From assembly GCA_004794785.1 (NCBI GenBank), contig SJOL01004844.1, positions 181,904 to 245,903 of the forward strand: 64,000 nt of DNA, read 5' to 3'. Positions 40,201 to 48,790 of the stretch are shown here, in pieces. The notes under the pieces were generated by a model that saw nothing but the letters and a program-made list of their open reading frames with translations, was not told the DNA's origin and searched no databases. The position numbers and the translations under genes are program-made. The DNA comes from Opisthorchis felineus. Its lineage: Eukaryota > Platyhelminthes > Trematoda > Opisthorchiida > Opisthorchiidae. Each line of letters opens with the position of its first letter. The stretch's first letter is position 1.

Positions 40201-43200
40201 TCCGGAAGGCTCGGATTACCCGTGCACTCTATCGAGTGTGGATCCATAACTCGCCTAGCCATCTGAATTAGAGTGCCTGATCTAAAAGCTACGATATCTG
40301 AAGTCTCGCAAGTGAACGACGTCCCGTTTTCAAACTTAATGAACTCGTCCGTAGTACAACAATGATTGAGTGCAACGATGCGCTTTGACAGTCAAAGCCT
40401 GTCAAAACCTTCTTTGTCTGACTGTTTAGTCTTCTGTCTGTCGTGACCGCGGAAATCAACCAAAATGGTTTTCTTTCGCTTCTAAAAAACTCACTTTATT
40501 GAGTAAGACCACTGCGCTTCTATTAGTATATGAACAACATGTTGCACTCTGTGTATTACCTCCTACCCCCACACAGTCTGTCTAGGTATCATTGTAGCTT
40601 AAGCACAGTCCTCGACCACCAAAGTGCCACGCCCGACACACTATATGGGTGAAGCTGATGGTAGTAGCTACATTAGTCTACAGACGCGTACGAAGCAGTA
40701 CAGATCCGTTGACATTCACAGGAGCTGCGACCGGTAATCAAACTTTAGAGAGTATACAGGATACTAATATTCTTGAGTCACGTATTTAAGTAAGGTCCCA
40801 AGTTATGGCTGTTGCAACACATAAGGCCAACTCCCAATGAGTGTTTGCCTCGATTTTCCTCGGACGTAAAATTTGTTGAATTCTTTATGCTATTTTCGGG
40901 TATTGTGAGCGGTGACGTATGTGGAAATTCGTTACTTGGTTGTGATGAGCTTAAAACTTGATATTGTGACCTTCCCAACAAGAGTTATCCCTCGAAGTGA
41001 ACTCAAAATTCATTCGCGTCGTCAGGTTCACTATGTCACGTTCACATCATTCTCTCTTTTACTTGTTTCGAACCAGTGATTCGCTGTCTCTCCAAAGCAT
41101 CTTCAAAGTGTGGCTCATAAAATGGGTATTATTTTCCTTCTTGTAACACACTGGAAGAATCGCCTTATTGCTTCCACTTGGTAGACTTTTATCTTGAATT
41201 GTTTCTGCCAACTGGCTCGGCCAGAACTGTCAGTGGTCAGCGTTTTTGTTAGGCTACTGTAGATCCTCACAGCTGGTGCACAGTTAGAATGGTGGACTGC
41301 CTGATGATAGGTATTATGGGTTTCGCCTGGTAAGATGAGGAGGTAAGATTGAGGATCTAACCTGCCGCAGCGCAATGAATGATGTAGCCTATGGCAAATC
41401 TTGACAGTTAACTTTTTCCAGTTGATCTTTGTATGGATTTTGGCACAGAACCAGCTCACTTGACGCCGATAATGGAGGCATCCTTCCTCAGTACAGTGAT
41501 CATGGAATTCCAAACGACTAGCTGACATAAAAGGAAGAACAAATTAGGGTGACATGATGACAGGAATGTCTGAGAAATATTCACAGGTTAGCTCACCGGT
41601 TACGTTGTTAGTCTCTAGGTTATGGGTATTCCTTATCGGGAAGTTTCTATGAAGTGAACCTCAAGTTCTTATTTCATGGTAGGCTAACTGAACAAATAAA
41701 CAAATAAACAGCCGAATAAACAACTAAACAAACAAATCAATAATCAACTAAATATCTGACCAGCTAACCAACTGGCTCATTACTAACCCACTTACGCTCA
41801 GTTGGAATGCATCATCTGGATTTGCTTACTAGCTGATCGGTAATCATTCAGTAAATTGCTCTGAACTCGTGAACATTCGAGTCATTCTTTGTCACACGTG
41901 GATCTCGCAACGACGGTCACATTTTTTAATTGTACACATTAACGCTGTCAAAAAGGTGGAGCGTGCTGCTTCCACCCATCCATCATTGTAAAACCAACTA
42001 TTGTTTGCTTTAGGTTTGTTTCCAGACAAGGCAGTAGTTGCATACACACGCTTGTGTACTTTAACCTTCATATGCTTGTTTGCCGAGGCGTCTGACCATC
42101 TTAGTTATGCGTGTCGAATGATACGGAACACCTACCGTGGTTTGCGTTATCAAGCTGTGAGTTCAGTGTATACTGGTATCCTCTACAATGAATCCTGATG
42201 AAGCTTATATTTACTGTACTCTTTATGCACTATTTTGTACGAATGATGTTTGTTGTATATGGTAACTGTGGCCGCACTCAATCTCTTCTTGCACCGTTTC
42301 ACCTACTGTGGACTCAGTAGGTGGTGTGGAAGTTTCTCCAATCATATTTTGCTGAGTGGGAGTTACAAGCTGCGATCAGCGATAAACGCATTTTTATCGA
42401 ACTCTGATTGATGTTGAGGTAGACTTTCTATTTAAGGAACTTTCAGGGGCACCAGAAACGGCAGATTGATTACCAATAAACCTCTGAGAGCTATCCGGAG
42501 CGTGTATAATACGAAGATTTAATGTTGAAATGAGGTTACGAGGTGCTCCTTCACAAGAGATCCCTCAATGGAGGGATTATTTGAACTGTTCGTACGAGAG
42601 CCGAAAAGTATACTCAGTGGATGCCAGTACAGTACGTTCCAGTTATAAGAGTCATCCCGAAAACAAAACATGTTTAACTATTTCCAATTCAGTTGACATT
42701 GTAACAGATACTTCTTTGCTTATAAGCGATACAAATTTGTAAGTTGGCTTTTCCGCACTCTGAATTTTTCAGTCCAATGAAATCCTCTGTTAATCATAAG
42801 GAAAACACTTTATTTCAATGAAGTAGCGATCTAACGGAACCAAAAGACAACCCACGAGTGGTCTGGAATAGTGTCCTCTACCTTGATAACATTGCGCTCG
42901 CCGGGTAGGGCAAGATGGACCAAAGTTTACTCATCCAAATCCAAAATAGTGATCGCAGTTCCTGGTTGGACGCAGACTATGTCACATCCCAAAACTGTAA
43001 GGTGACATTGGGGTTATTGCTTTGGTAGAGGTGGCCACGAGGTAGCCCGTCACGTGTCGGACAAATCAGGATTGTACTTCTTGTCAAAAGAGAACAGAGC
43101 CTGAAGGGTTGCATGCATATACACTGTAGTTCAGTGTCGGCTGTGGCACCCAGTTAAAACAAGGAAGCTGTCAAAAAAGGGCATATAGGCTTGATTGTCA

Positions 43201-44011
43201 AAGAATGTGATTTTGGTAAGATAATTGAGTAATTGGTAGATTGTCCCACCTGAAGGACAATCTTGTCAATCATGCCTCGTGTAATATTTTGGCGGAATAC
43301 TCCCTCTTTTACCCCTTACCCACCAACTGCACACTTACGATGTTCCATCGTTTGGTGACGAAACATTTGCTAGTTAAGTGCCAAGCTCAAAGAGCAGATC
43401 AACAGCCACCTGACTGGTCGTTATGGCTATACGTCTCCCTTGTGTCGCAAAGGTCGCAGGCTGTAACCCGTAGACTAAAATGCTCGCGGAGGGATTTCGA
43501 AGCATGGTGTTCCAGACAGATGGACCTGATTCGATTGCATCCTTGATGATCTCAGCCGAAGTCAGCTCGCGCTTTGTTTACTCAACTTCCTTGCTGAAAA
43601 AACATTTTGTCTTTGTGTAGGTGCAGTCCTCCTCAATGGGTTAATGCACACCTTTTTGGAAAACCACAAACGCTACTAGGTAGATATTTTTTCACTTGAT
43701 GTAATGAAAACTAGTAAGATGATTTCATTCCCGGTAGCCACCACCAACAGTTTGAATAAGCGGATCTCCCGGGTCAAACACCCGGATGAGTAATCCTCTC
43801 TTAAACTTTCTCTCTCGTCCTCTTTCAGGTGCTTTGGGACTTTTTGCTTTACCCCGAAAACGGACCGCAGGCACACTGTGTCAATTCTGAGGACTTATCA
43901 AAACCAGAATTATATGCAAACGCCCCAAAGGGTCTGATTCTTGATTATTACAAATCCCATAATGGTACAGCTAACGGCGATATCAAAAAAACGGGCATTC
44001 CTAAAATATGA
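10108..44011 (+). CDS. DEGS1: sphingolipid delta-4 desaturase (dihydroceramide desaturase), whole gene, 4 coding exons
   Basis: Coding sequence is join(10108-10227, 21940-22271, 31009-31495, 43829-44011), with introns of 11,712, 8,737 and 12,333 bp. Family knowledge: DEGS enzymes are ER-membrane di-iron desaturases that put the 4,5-trans double bond into dihydroceramide, the last step of de novo ceramide synthesis, using cytochrome b5 and O2. Seen here: an N-terminal DES-type segment (THDEDEW, EEPH, KRR), then a fatty-acid-desaturase domain with all three histidine boxes (HEVGH, HQAHH, HVEHH), several hydrophobic spans, and conserved stretches such as [15 protein letters not shown] and HHDFPYIP. 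Joined length is about 373 residues from 10108, or 360 from the later acceptor at 10147, against about 323 in human DEGS1. The extra is at both ends. No stop or frameshift breaks the joined frame. The initiator Met is not in the first exon seen. Delta-4 desaturation is inferred from family; C4-hydroxylase side activity cannot be excluded. Confidence 0.93.
11035..11185 (+). mobile_element. possible diverged copy of the SM-alpha-like SINE
   Basis: GTGACCAAGCGGTAG resembles the A-box side of the element at 55391, and TGGTGAT followed by TACCAAGGATGA matches its downstream part at about the right distance. The B box is not recognisable. Homology is suggestive only. Confidence 0.3.
13255..13450 (+). 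mobile_element. tRNA-derived SINE with A and B boxes
   Basis: A polymerase III A-box-like TGGCTCAGTGGTTAGAGC (from 13263) and a B-box-like GGTTCGAACTC (13307-13317), 34 bp apart as in a tRNA gene, head a body that recurs at 33300-33490 and 6110-6205 (CTGTCTAGGCTTGGGCAACC, then CCCTCGTGCTTCCTTCGGGT). No CCA-stem or cloverleaf closes at the 3' side and the body continues, so it is a retroposon and not a working tRNA. It lies sense in DEGS intron 1. Confidence 0.75.
14700..16000 (-). mobile_element. RTE-like LINE, most of the reverse transcriptase to the 3' tail, - strand
   Basis: On the - strand, from high to low coordinates, the order is KFVSIIHS, a block resembling PTSSGVRQGCPISPFTFKF, a degraded [14 protein letters not shown] (catalytic YADD lost), [63 protein letters not shown] and [14 protein letters not shown] 3' UTR follows and ends in a run of GAT triplets at about 14700-14727. 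Frames change repeatedly and the catalytic motif is broken, so it is inactive. It is antisense to DEGS. The + strand ORFs within it are shadows. Confidence 0.8.
16117..16141 (+). repeat. AAAT microsatellite
   Basis: About six AAAT units in DEGS intron 1, about 120 bp beyond the recognisable LINE (5' side of that - strand copy), so not its 3' tail. Confidence 0.9.
20436..20985 (-). mobile_element. hammerhead-bearing repeat, long copy (Penelope/retrozyme-like), - strand
   Basis: On the - strand this 550-bp copy matches 60437-60980 (+ strand) end to end with moderate divergence. The order is an upstream portion with CCTAGGTGATTGACAAATAG, then GAGTCAGCTGGGTCCCAGGT, GATATACAGATGAGGGTAT, TTTGGGCTCAAGTAGAACAT, the ribozyme (20478-20520) and CAGCAACGTTATGAGTAGTG. 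There is no coding capacity and no target-site duplication that I could identify. It sits antisense in DEGS intron 1, so DEGS transcription would not make the ribozyme strand. Confidence 0.8.
20478..20520 (-). ncRNA. type I hammerhead ribozyme, intact catalytic core
   Basis: On the - strand: stem I GCCTAC, core CTGATGA, stem II GCCC with loop CAAGGA and GGGC, GAAA, four-base CCAC in the stem III position, then TC as U16.1-C17 and the stem I partner GTGGGC. Stem I pairs over six positions (one G-U), stem II over four. All conserved core bases are present. Stem III is not pairable in cis (CCAC), a defect for a monomer and, being non-palindromic, for a homodimer. Self-cleavage is therefore uncertain even though the core is whole. 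Confidence 0.8.
21940..22271 (+). CDS. DEGS1: DEGS coding exon 2 (histidine boxes I and II)
   Basis: Acceptor TTCCCCTAG at 21931-21939, donor CAG followed by GTTAGT at 22272. The 332 nt start in phase 0 and leave two bases (AG of an Arg codon) for the next exon. Translation opens [17 protein letters not shown], very close to human EILAKYPEIKSLMKPDP. It then gives two hydrophobic spans (exon residues about 19-41 and 44-58), histidine box I HEVGH at exon residues 67-71 (from 22138), a third hydrophobic stretch around [12 protein letters not shown], and box II HQAHH at residues 106-110 (from 22255). These histidines are iron ligands in membrane desaturases. An RTE-like LINE fragment begins about 200 bp after this exon. 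Confidence 0.96.
22470..22945 (+). mobile_element. RTE-like LINE 3' end
   Basis: The C-terminal block reads, across frame shifts, as [15 protein letters not shown], then [12 protein letters not shown], a stop, [14 protein letters not shown] and FLSRLPE with TGA, matching the end of the copies at 27475 and 3760. The 3' UTR follows (CAATTTTATT, AAGGCTTTCAAATAAGTCA, AAACATCAGTGTTGAACACT) and ends in GATGATGATG at about 22936. It is 5'-truncated and starts about 200 bp after DEGS exon 2. Confidence 0.85.
23500..23900 (+). mobile_element. LINE reverse transcriptase thumb fragment
   Basis: [22 protein letters not shown] (about 23709-23774) corresponds to the thumb block usually written LKGRVYNATVRSVLLYGCETW. 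After a stop and shift, [22 protein letters not shown] matches the following LxVFDHRCLRSIARVSW block. Weakly bounded on both sides. Confidence 0.6.
27017..27900 (+). mobile_element. RTE-like LINE 3' part (thumb, C-terminus, UTR, GAT tail)
   Basis: Reads [40 protein letters not shown] and [11 protein letters not shown] before a stop. From 27475 it reads [39 protein letters not shown] and [14 protein letters not shown], an uninterrupted C-terminal block, followed by the shared 3' UTR and a GATGATGAC tail near 27890. 5'-truncated with at least one frame break; the best preserved C-terminus of this family in the window. Confidence 0.87.
28391..28864 (+). other. unassigned 157-codon ORF in intron 2
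   Basis: Longest open frame here apart from the desaturase exon. It has a hydrophobic stretch [20 protein letters not shown] near its middle and a poly-C tract (about 28821-28829) close to its end. It resembles no family I recognise, and in a window of this size a few frames of this length are expected by chance. Probably not a gene. Confidence 0.15.
31009..31495 (+). CDS. DEGS1: DEGS coding exon 3 (histidine box III)
   Basis: Acceptor ATCCGTTCTAG ending at 31008, donor AAA followed by GTGAGT at 31496. The first base completes the split Arg codon; 162 codons follow, ending in phase 0. The translation holds [11 protein letters not shown] (human LQPLFYAFRPL), a long hydrophobic region from about exon residue 54 to 88, [15 protein letters not shown], and box III as [10 protein letters not shown] with HVEHH at residues 126-130 (from 31385). 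It ends in [12 protein letters not shown], matching the human AEYYDNLPHYNS. A spurious extension reads through the donor to a stop near 31604; the human-like continuation VLWDF is found at 43829, so that read-through is intronic. Confidence 0.97.
33300..33490 (+). mobile_element. diverged copy of the tRNA-derived SINE
   Basis: CCTTCGAACTCAACTTCTGC, ACCTCGACTGC, GGTCTAGACTTAG, TCAGCCCTATTGCTCCCTTC and GGCAGCTAGGCAATGAAGGG line up in order with 13305-13425. The B box is altered (CCTTCGAACTC) and the A box is not convincing, so it is transcriptionally dead in all likelihood. Confidence 0.65.
41693..41757 (+). repeat. imperfect AAACAAAT-type simple repeat
   Basis: ACAAATAAACAAATAAACAG and further AAACAAAC/AACTAAAC variants, decaying toward the right. 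Confidence 0.75.
43829..44011 (+). CDS. DEGS1: DEGS terminal coding exon, extended C-terminus
   Basis: A pyrimidine-rich tract (TTTCTCTCTCGTCCTCTTTCAG) ends at 43828. Phase 0 translation starts [14 protein letters not shown], aligning with VLYDFVMDDTISPY of human DEGS1 directly after the residue where exon 3 stops. It runs 60 codons to TGA at 44009-44011. Human DEGS1 has only 28 residues after this point, so the tail here is about 32 residues longer, hydrophilic, and contains [16 protein letters not shown] and KKTGIPKI. There is no transmembrane stretch or obvious KKXX signal at the end. The start was chosen by splice site and phase, not by a Met. Confidence 0.9.
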   Translation: MLWDFLLYPENGPQAHCVNSEDLSKPELYANAPKGLILDYYKSHNGTANGDIKKTGIPKI

Positions 44012-44067
44012 TGTTCTCCTTCCTGTCAAATACTGCATTCCCTTCCCCCTAATAACCGCTTAAATTC

Positions 44068-44073
44068 ATTAAA
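44068..44073 (+). promoter_or_regulatory. possible variant poly(A) signal ATTAAA
   Basis: ATTAAA starts 57 nt after the DEGS stop codon. It is a common variant hexamer; a canonical AATAAA lies further on at 44861. No transcript evidence is available here. Confidence 0.2.
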
Positions 44074-44633
44074 CTAGCAAAGCAAGAACAAAGACGCAAC
44101 GATTTTCTTGACATCAAGTTTTGCAACTTGTAATTTCCAAACTTACTACTCTTTTCATGACAAATAGGTTTTTGAAGAAGATCAACAGTTTGTAGGTGCT
44201 CCGATAGACCAAATCGTAGCCGTGCGTTTTGACGTGAAATGTGCTTGGAGAAATTGTCATCTGTCGCTTTTTTTGTTTACCCCTTATTTTATCCGTGCTA
44301 CTATTGTGTGGTTAATAGAAAATCGTGTCGTAATGCTTCCGAGATGAGGTTTGCCGTGCCCTTTATTAGTTTGTATCACCATATTTGCTTGTCCAAGTTT
44401 GACCAAATTTTCGTTCAATCTCAATTAAGATATTTTTAGGGAGATACCCCATCTTACTGTATCCTGGTCAACAGCAAGCCAATCAGTGTGTCTCATAGTC
44501 TCTAATGGACTTTTGACATTTTCATAGGTTGGGTAGAGGGAACACACTGCTCATGGAATTGTATCACAGACTGGCCCAACTGCCTTGTCAATCTAATCAT
44601 CCAGTTACGCTGAACTGCTCGCATTTCCTTCAA

Positions 44634-44710
44634 CGTTTTTTTTATATTGATGACCGTAATGCACACGTGACCGTTTTTTTGGATATTGATGACCGTAATG
44701 TGCGCGTGAC
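44634..44710 (+). repeat. tandem duplication, two units of about 38 bp
   Basis: CGTTTTTTTT then ATATTGATGACCGTAATG then a CACACGTGAC-like end is repeated directly as 44634-44671 and 44672-44710 with a few substitutions (GCACACG against TGCGCGT). It lies 0.6 kb after the DEGS stop. Confidence 0.9.
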
Positions 44711-44860
44711 CTAACTGTTGGGACCGCTGGGTAGAAATCCGCAAATGTTCCAAGTAATGGTGGGCATTGGTTGCCGGCTGTTCAAATGAAGTTCAATCAT
44801 GGGACCTATTTTGGCGCCCTCCGGAATGGACACTAAATCATAGGTTTCCAAAGCGATGAG

Positions 44861-44866
44861 AATAAA
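44861..44866 (+). promoter_or_regulatory. possible canonical poly(A) signal AATAAA for DEGS
   Basis: First AATAAA on the + strand that I noticed after the DEGS stop; it would give a 3' UTR of about 870 nt, including the 44634-44710 duplication. The hexamer alone is weak evidence. Confidence 0.25.
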
Positions 44867-46828
44867 CGTCTAGACACCAATGATTTGAGCTGATCGAGTT
44901 GAGAGACATCTTCCGAGCAGCGTATAGGAAAATCTCAGGACCTCTCGTGTTTTTCACCACACTTTCAATCCCAGTTGATAGTATTCGGTTATTTTGTGAT
45001 GGGCAGATGACATATCCCATCAGAAAAAGAGTTACGAAAGCGGCTGAAGGATCCGGTATGAAAATGCTGAAACGAACGGGTTATCTCACTGTATCATCTG
45101 GCCAACCACTTACTGGTTACAGTTTCTTGTAATTTGTCCGAAAATCCCCGACGGATCAGTTTGCTGAGACGATAATGGATACATCCAGCATTTGGAACAC
45201 TTACCTCTGACACTTGTTTTCATTCTTCTATAGGAATACGTGATATTTGGGCATAGCTCGTCATGGAGTTGCTGGACTGCTCAATTTACATTCGTGTGCA
45301 CAAGTTGATCGAGAGCCCATCGGGTATTCTAAGCCAACTTGTGTTTTGTGTTTCAAAGCCCCACGCCTCAGGAACAGAAATGGTTTCTGCTCTGAGACGG
45401 TAGTGGAAAAGCATCAGCCAAGCTGTTGTCTTAACAGAAGTAAAGCATACTGTTTCACGGATGTTGTAAGGCGAAACGACATAAGCGCAACAAGGGGCGC
45501 TCCGTCAAACAGTACCGTTGAATGGCACTGTAATGTTATCGTAATCACTTTGTATTTTCCACTGCATTGCATCAGTATGTCCGAGTTATATTCTATTAAA
45601 TTCTGTCGTCTAATGAGACGTAGCACCTGCAGATGATAAACCAACTCCATTCCATCTACCACGAGTTATGGTCACTACAAAAACAACTGCTTTGCCATAT
45701 TTTTTTCGCGGAATGAACAGTTCCCGGCTGAGGAATACTGTCGAATGCATGACATACAGAGAGGAAGCGTATTTCGTTCTGCTGATAGCTTCTTTGATTG
45801 ACCATGGCTCATTGCGATGAAGCCAATTATAATTTAAAAAAAGTCGCAAAGGATGTTTTCATTGCAAAAGTCTGTGGATATCTATGCAAATGCCTGGTAA
45901 TTATACATTTTTCTTGGTCTGTGACAATTCAGCGAAAGATAGAACAGAGTGATCCAGTCTGTTCACTTAATCAGGCAGAAGTGTTTGCTTTCCTCGAGCT
46001 AGTGGTGTGCAGTTAAGTTTTCACTTAATTTATTAGGCCATCGTCATATATCCGCATTAATTCCAAAACCTAACGGTTATGATAAGTACCTTAGGCGATC
46101 TGTCAAGAAATGTGTTGCCCTTCGAAACAAGACCTGAACTTAACGTAGTTCCAAATAAGACAAAGTTCTTCTGTACTACTCGGGTCGCTGGAAAATAAAT
46201 TCGGCTAGAATGACTACAGTCGTTCTTCTCAGTAACTGAATGTGTTAGCAGACACTTAATTGGCTTCCCAACACTGCAGCGTTGAATGATGACAGGGTTT
46301 GAATCTGACTAGTCAGTCACTGAAGACTGTGAGAGCGAGGCATCGCATGTTACGTCTCAACTGTGCCACCTCTGCAGAAGTGTTCTACACAGGTGCTGCG
46401 GAGCTCACTTCACGGGATGCGAAGCTATTTGCGGAGGGAGCGATGGTTTAAAAAATCGTCACAAAAGAACACTTGGTATGACGAAATAATCATTTATACA
46501 GACTGCGAATCCAACGGATTTGGATGAACTTTGGGCTGTGAATGAGTATTCTCCTGGATCACGTCTTACTCACCAGAATTCTGAAGTGAATCTATTGCCA
46601 TGTACTTGCTTGGTCCTCTTGTTGTGAGCGCTATACTTGAGTTGGGAACTGCTAATAAGTGCAGCACGAGTAGGAGGTCACCCATTTGGTGCACAAACCC
46701 TATAATTGCACGCCCGATAGCGAAACAAATCGTTCACACGAAATGTTTATTACAACGTATTACCTCCTAATAGTCAGGTAGATGAATCGTTCGGTTCAGC
46801 TCGAAGATGTTTACATGAAAGTGCTTAT

Positions 46829-46960
46829 AAGTTTGTTGAAAGCTCTTCTACAGCCTACCAGAGGTTCCCATTTTTTTTAGATTCACCAGGTGGGCGTAGT
46901 TCATGAGCTTCATCAACCCCAAATTCTACTTGAACACCAAATTTTACACTTTAATAAAAT
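46829..46960 (-). mobile_element. degraded hammerhead repeat copy
   Basis: The + strand TTGTTGAAAGCTCTTCTACA, GCCTACCAGAGGTT, CACCAGGTGGGCG and AACCCCAAATTCTACTTGAA follow the same order as the intact repeat at 20455-20575. The ribozyme core is broken. Confidence 0.55.
46853..46895 (-). ncRNA. hammerhead ribozyme relic (degraded)
   Basis: Still 43 nt between the stem I arms (GCCCAC and GTAGGC on the - strand, still pairable with a mismatch), but the core reads CTGGTGA and stem II and GAAA are lost. Inactive. Confidence 0.45.
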
Positions 46961-47094
46961 ATCATCATCAGCATTGACAGAACTACACCACTGACGTGTA
47001 CTGACGCTTAACTGCCACGCAACCATGGGGGACGGAAGCCTTGGTAAAGAGTGGGGAGAAAAGAGAATGGTAGGGATTTAGTGCAAAGAAAACG

Positions 47095-47375
47095 ATGAAG
47101 AATAAAGAATGCACTACTCATAAGGTTGCTGAAAATTCTTCGACAGCCGAAGACCGGTTTCGCCCTTTTTGGGGCTTATCAGGCAGGCGCAGTCCCAGAG
47201 TTTCCGTCAACCTTATGTTCTACTTGAACCCAAATTGGACTGTTTTCAAGAAATACACTCATTTGCAAATCAGTTTAGTTTTTGCATGGAAACATCACAA
47301 ACGAGAGATTCAGCTGGGTTCCAGGTGAGTCCCTCGCAAAAACCAAATTGATTTGCAAATGAGCGTGTTTCTTGA
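47095..47375 (-). mobile_element. hammerhead repeat with a head-to-head inverted end
   Basis: 47100-47285 is a - strand copy (GCACTACTCATAAGGTTGCT on the + strand, ribozyme 47146-47188, AAATACACTCATTTGCAAAT). From about 47305 the same repeat resumes in the opposite orientation (GAGAGATTCAGCTGGGTTCC to GATTTGCAAATGAGCGTGTT), so 47249-47285 and 47336-47374 form an inverted repeat around a 50-bp centre. Confidence 0.8.
47146..47188 (-). ncRNA. hammerhead ribozyme relic, core mutated at G8
   Basis: - strand: GCCTGC, CTGATAA, GCCC-CAAAAA-GGGC, GAAA, CCGG, TC, TTCGGC. Stem II and GAAA are intact and stem III has the palindromic CCGG, but the catalytic G of CTGATGA is A and stem I is mismatched. 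Confidence 0.7.
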
Positions 47376-47509
47376 TGAAGAATAAGGTTCAGTAAGATAA
47401 ACGCATCTAAGCACAATGTCAGAGTAGGGCGCAATCAACGGAACTGAACCAGTTTCCATTGCGAACTTCACCCAACATGAGCTCGGAGCACAACAACGGG
47501 TAAACTTTA

Positions 47510-48790
47510 TCATGGCGGTTCGACTAGGAAATGAAAGTTCCGTGCCACTGGAATTGGTTGTAAGCCATGTCCTGCAGGGTTTCCAACCATCTCCATGCAG
47601 AGTCTCATGGACCCCAGCCAGGCAGGCGCAAACGTTTCACAACACCGAGTTCGACATCAGCCGCTTTCATTTCATATTGCCAAGTGATAGCCTGTCCCAC
47701 GAACTCGGCGCAAACAATCAGTCAAGACAAAAAGACAAAGGTTTCTTCGGTAGATGATGACTGAGCAGACGTGATACGTGCCTCAATCACCTTAACGTAG
47801 TAAATTTGATTTACTGCTCCAATCCTTCGAGGTCGTTACGAAATACTCAAGCACCACCACGTTGCGGAATCGCTGCAGCCAGCTTACTCTTGCTATGCTA
47901 TAGAGACACTGGTGATCAAACAGTTGAAGAAGCCTAAAGTCCTCTCATCACACTGGCCAAAACTCACGACCATAGAGTAAGACCTACTTTAACGTTGCCT
48001 TGTTTATATGCCATTCAGCTTCAGTGGAATTCGTAAATGACGCCATAAATGACACCAACTGCTGAACACTGCACGCGCCTTGATTATTCACGAATGGGCT
48101 TCATCTGTTACAGTGCACTCAAGGCTTATGCAGCTGCCGATATATGTGAACTGATCAACAAACCTAAGTTTTTCATTCTAAAGTTTCACAGGAGCACTCG
48201 GGGATAGGCAATCTTGAAGTAAGACTTTGCAATTTGAAGGTCAAAACTGCATGTTAAAACACGGGGCCACCACAGACAATCTGATTATGGTACTTTCTGC
48301 AGACAACAAAACGACGTCGTCCACATAAGTGAAGTCCAGTAATCTATCTTTGGAGGTGATTTCGATACCTAGATTTGTGATCCCATGGAGTGTACACTCC
48401 ATGATGACGTTGATGACAAAGTTGAACAAAAAAGGATAGGAGGAACAGTCCTGAGGAACTTCACCAGTTGTTAGGAAGCTTTGAGACACTTCACTGTCCA
48501 TCATAACCTGACCGGAGGTATGGAAACACTGCGTGAGGAATGTTCACGAACTTCATGGTATCCTATTATTGCTGATGCTATTCAGCAGAGCCAGTCCATC
48601 CATAAAATAGAAGGATCTTTTAAAGTCGAGGAAAACCGCGATTTTTTGGTCAGCCGTCTACGGGGCACTGCTGAAGCACTTGACGTAATGTAAGGATATG
48701 ATCAATACACTCTTTCCCAGGTTGAAATCATGCTTGATGCTTCCGGACTTGCAACTCACATGTCAAATATGGGCGTCACAGTGTAAGAGA
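47510..48790 (-). mobile_element. RTE-like LINE relic, reverse transcriptase to C-terminus, - strand
   Basis: - strand from high to low coordinates: KIAVFLDFK (motif A-like block), FLTQCFHTSGQVMMDSEVSQ, TTGEVPQDCSSYPFLFNFVI, then RLLDFTYVDDVVLLSAE near 48300 (catalytic box YVDD). Next, in shifted frames, CKVLLQD, VDQFTYIGSCIS, TVTDEA, IIKARAVF, HLWRH, FDHQCLYSIARVSWLQR, KRLRLPGWGP and [18 protein letters not shown]. This is the longest LINE relic here and covers the whole palm and thumb. It has many stops and shifts, no endonuclease and no active copy. Confidence 0.83.

Larger units (their letters stand above)
31496..43828 (+). other. DEGS intron 3 (12.3 kb)
   Basis: GTGAGT to CTCTTTCAG. Apart from a diverged SINE (33300-33490) and an A/C-rich simple region (41693-41757) I recognise nothing: no LINE, hammerhead copy or conserved exon. 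The stretches 31496-33299, 33491-41692 and 41758-43828 are unassigned. Confidence 0.85.
44012..46828. other. DEGS 3' flank
   Basis: Probable 3' UTR and downstream DNA. It contains the two poly(A) hexamer candidates and the 38-bp duplication; nothing else recognisable. The 129-codon ORF at 45247-45636 resembles no known family. Confidence 0.5.
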
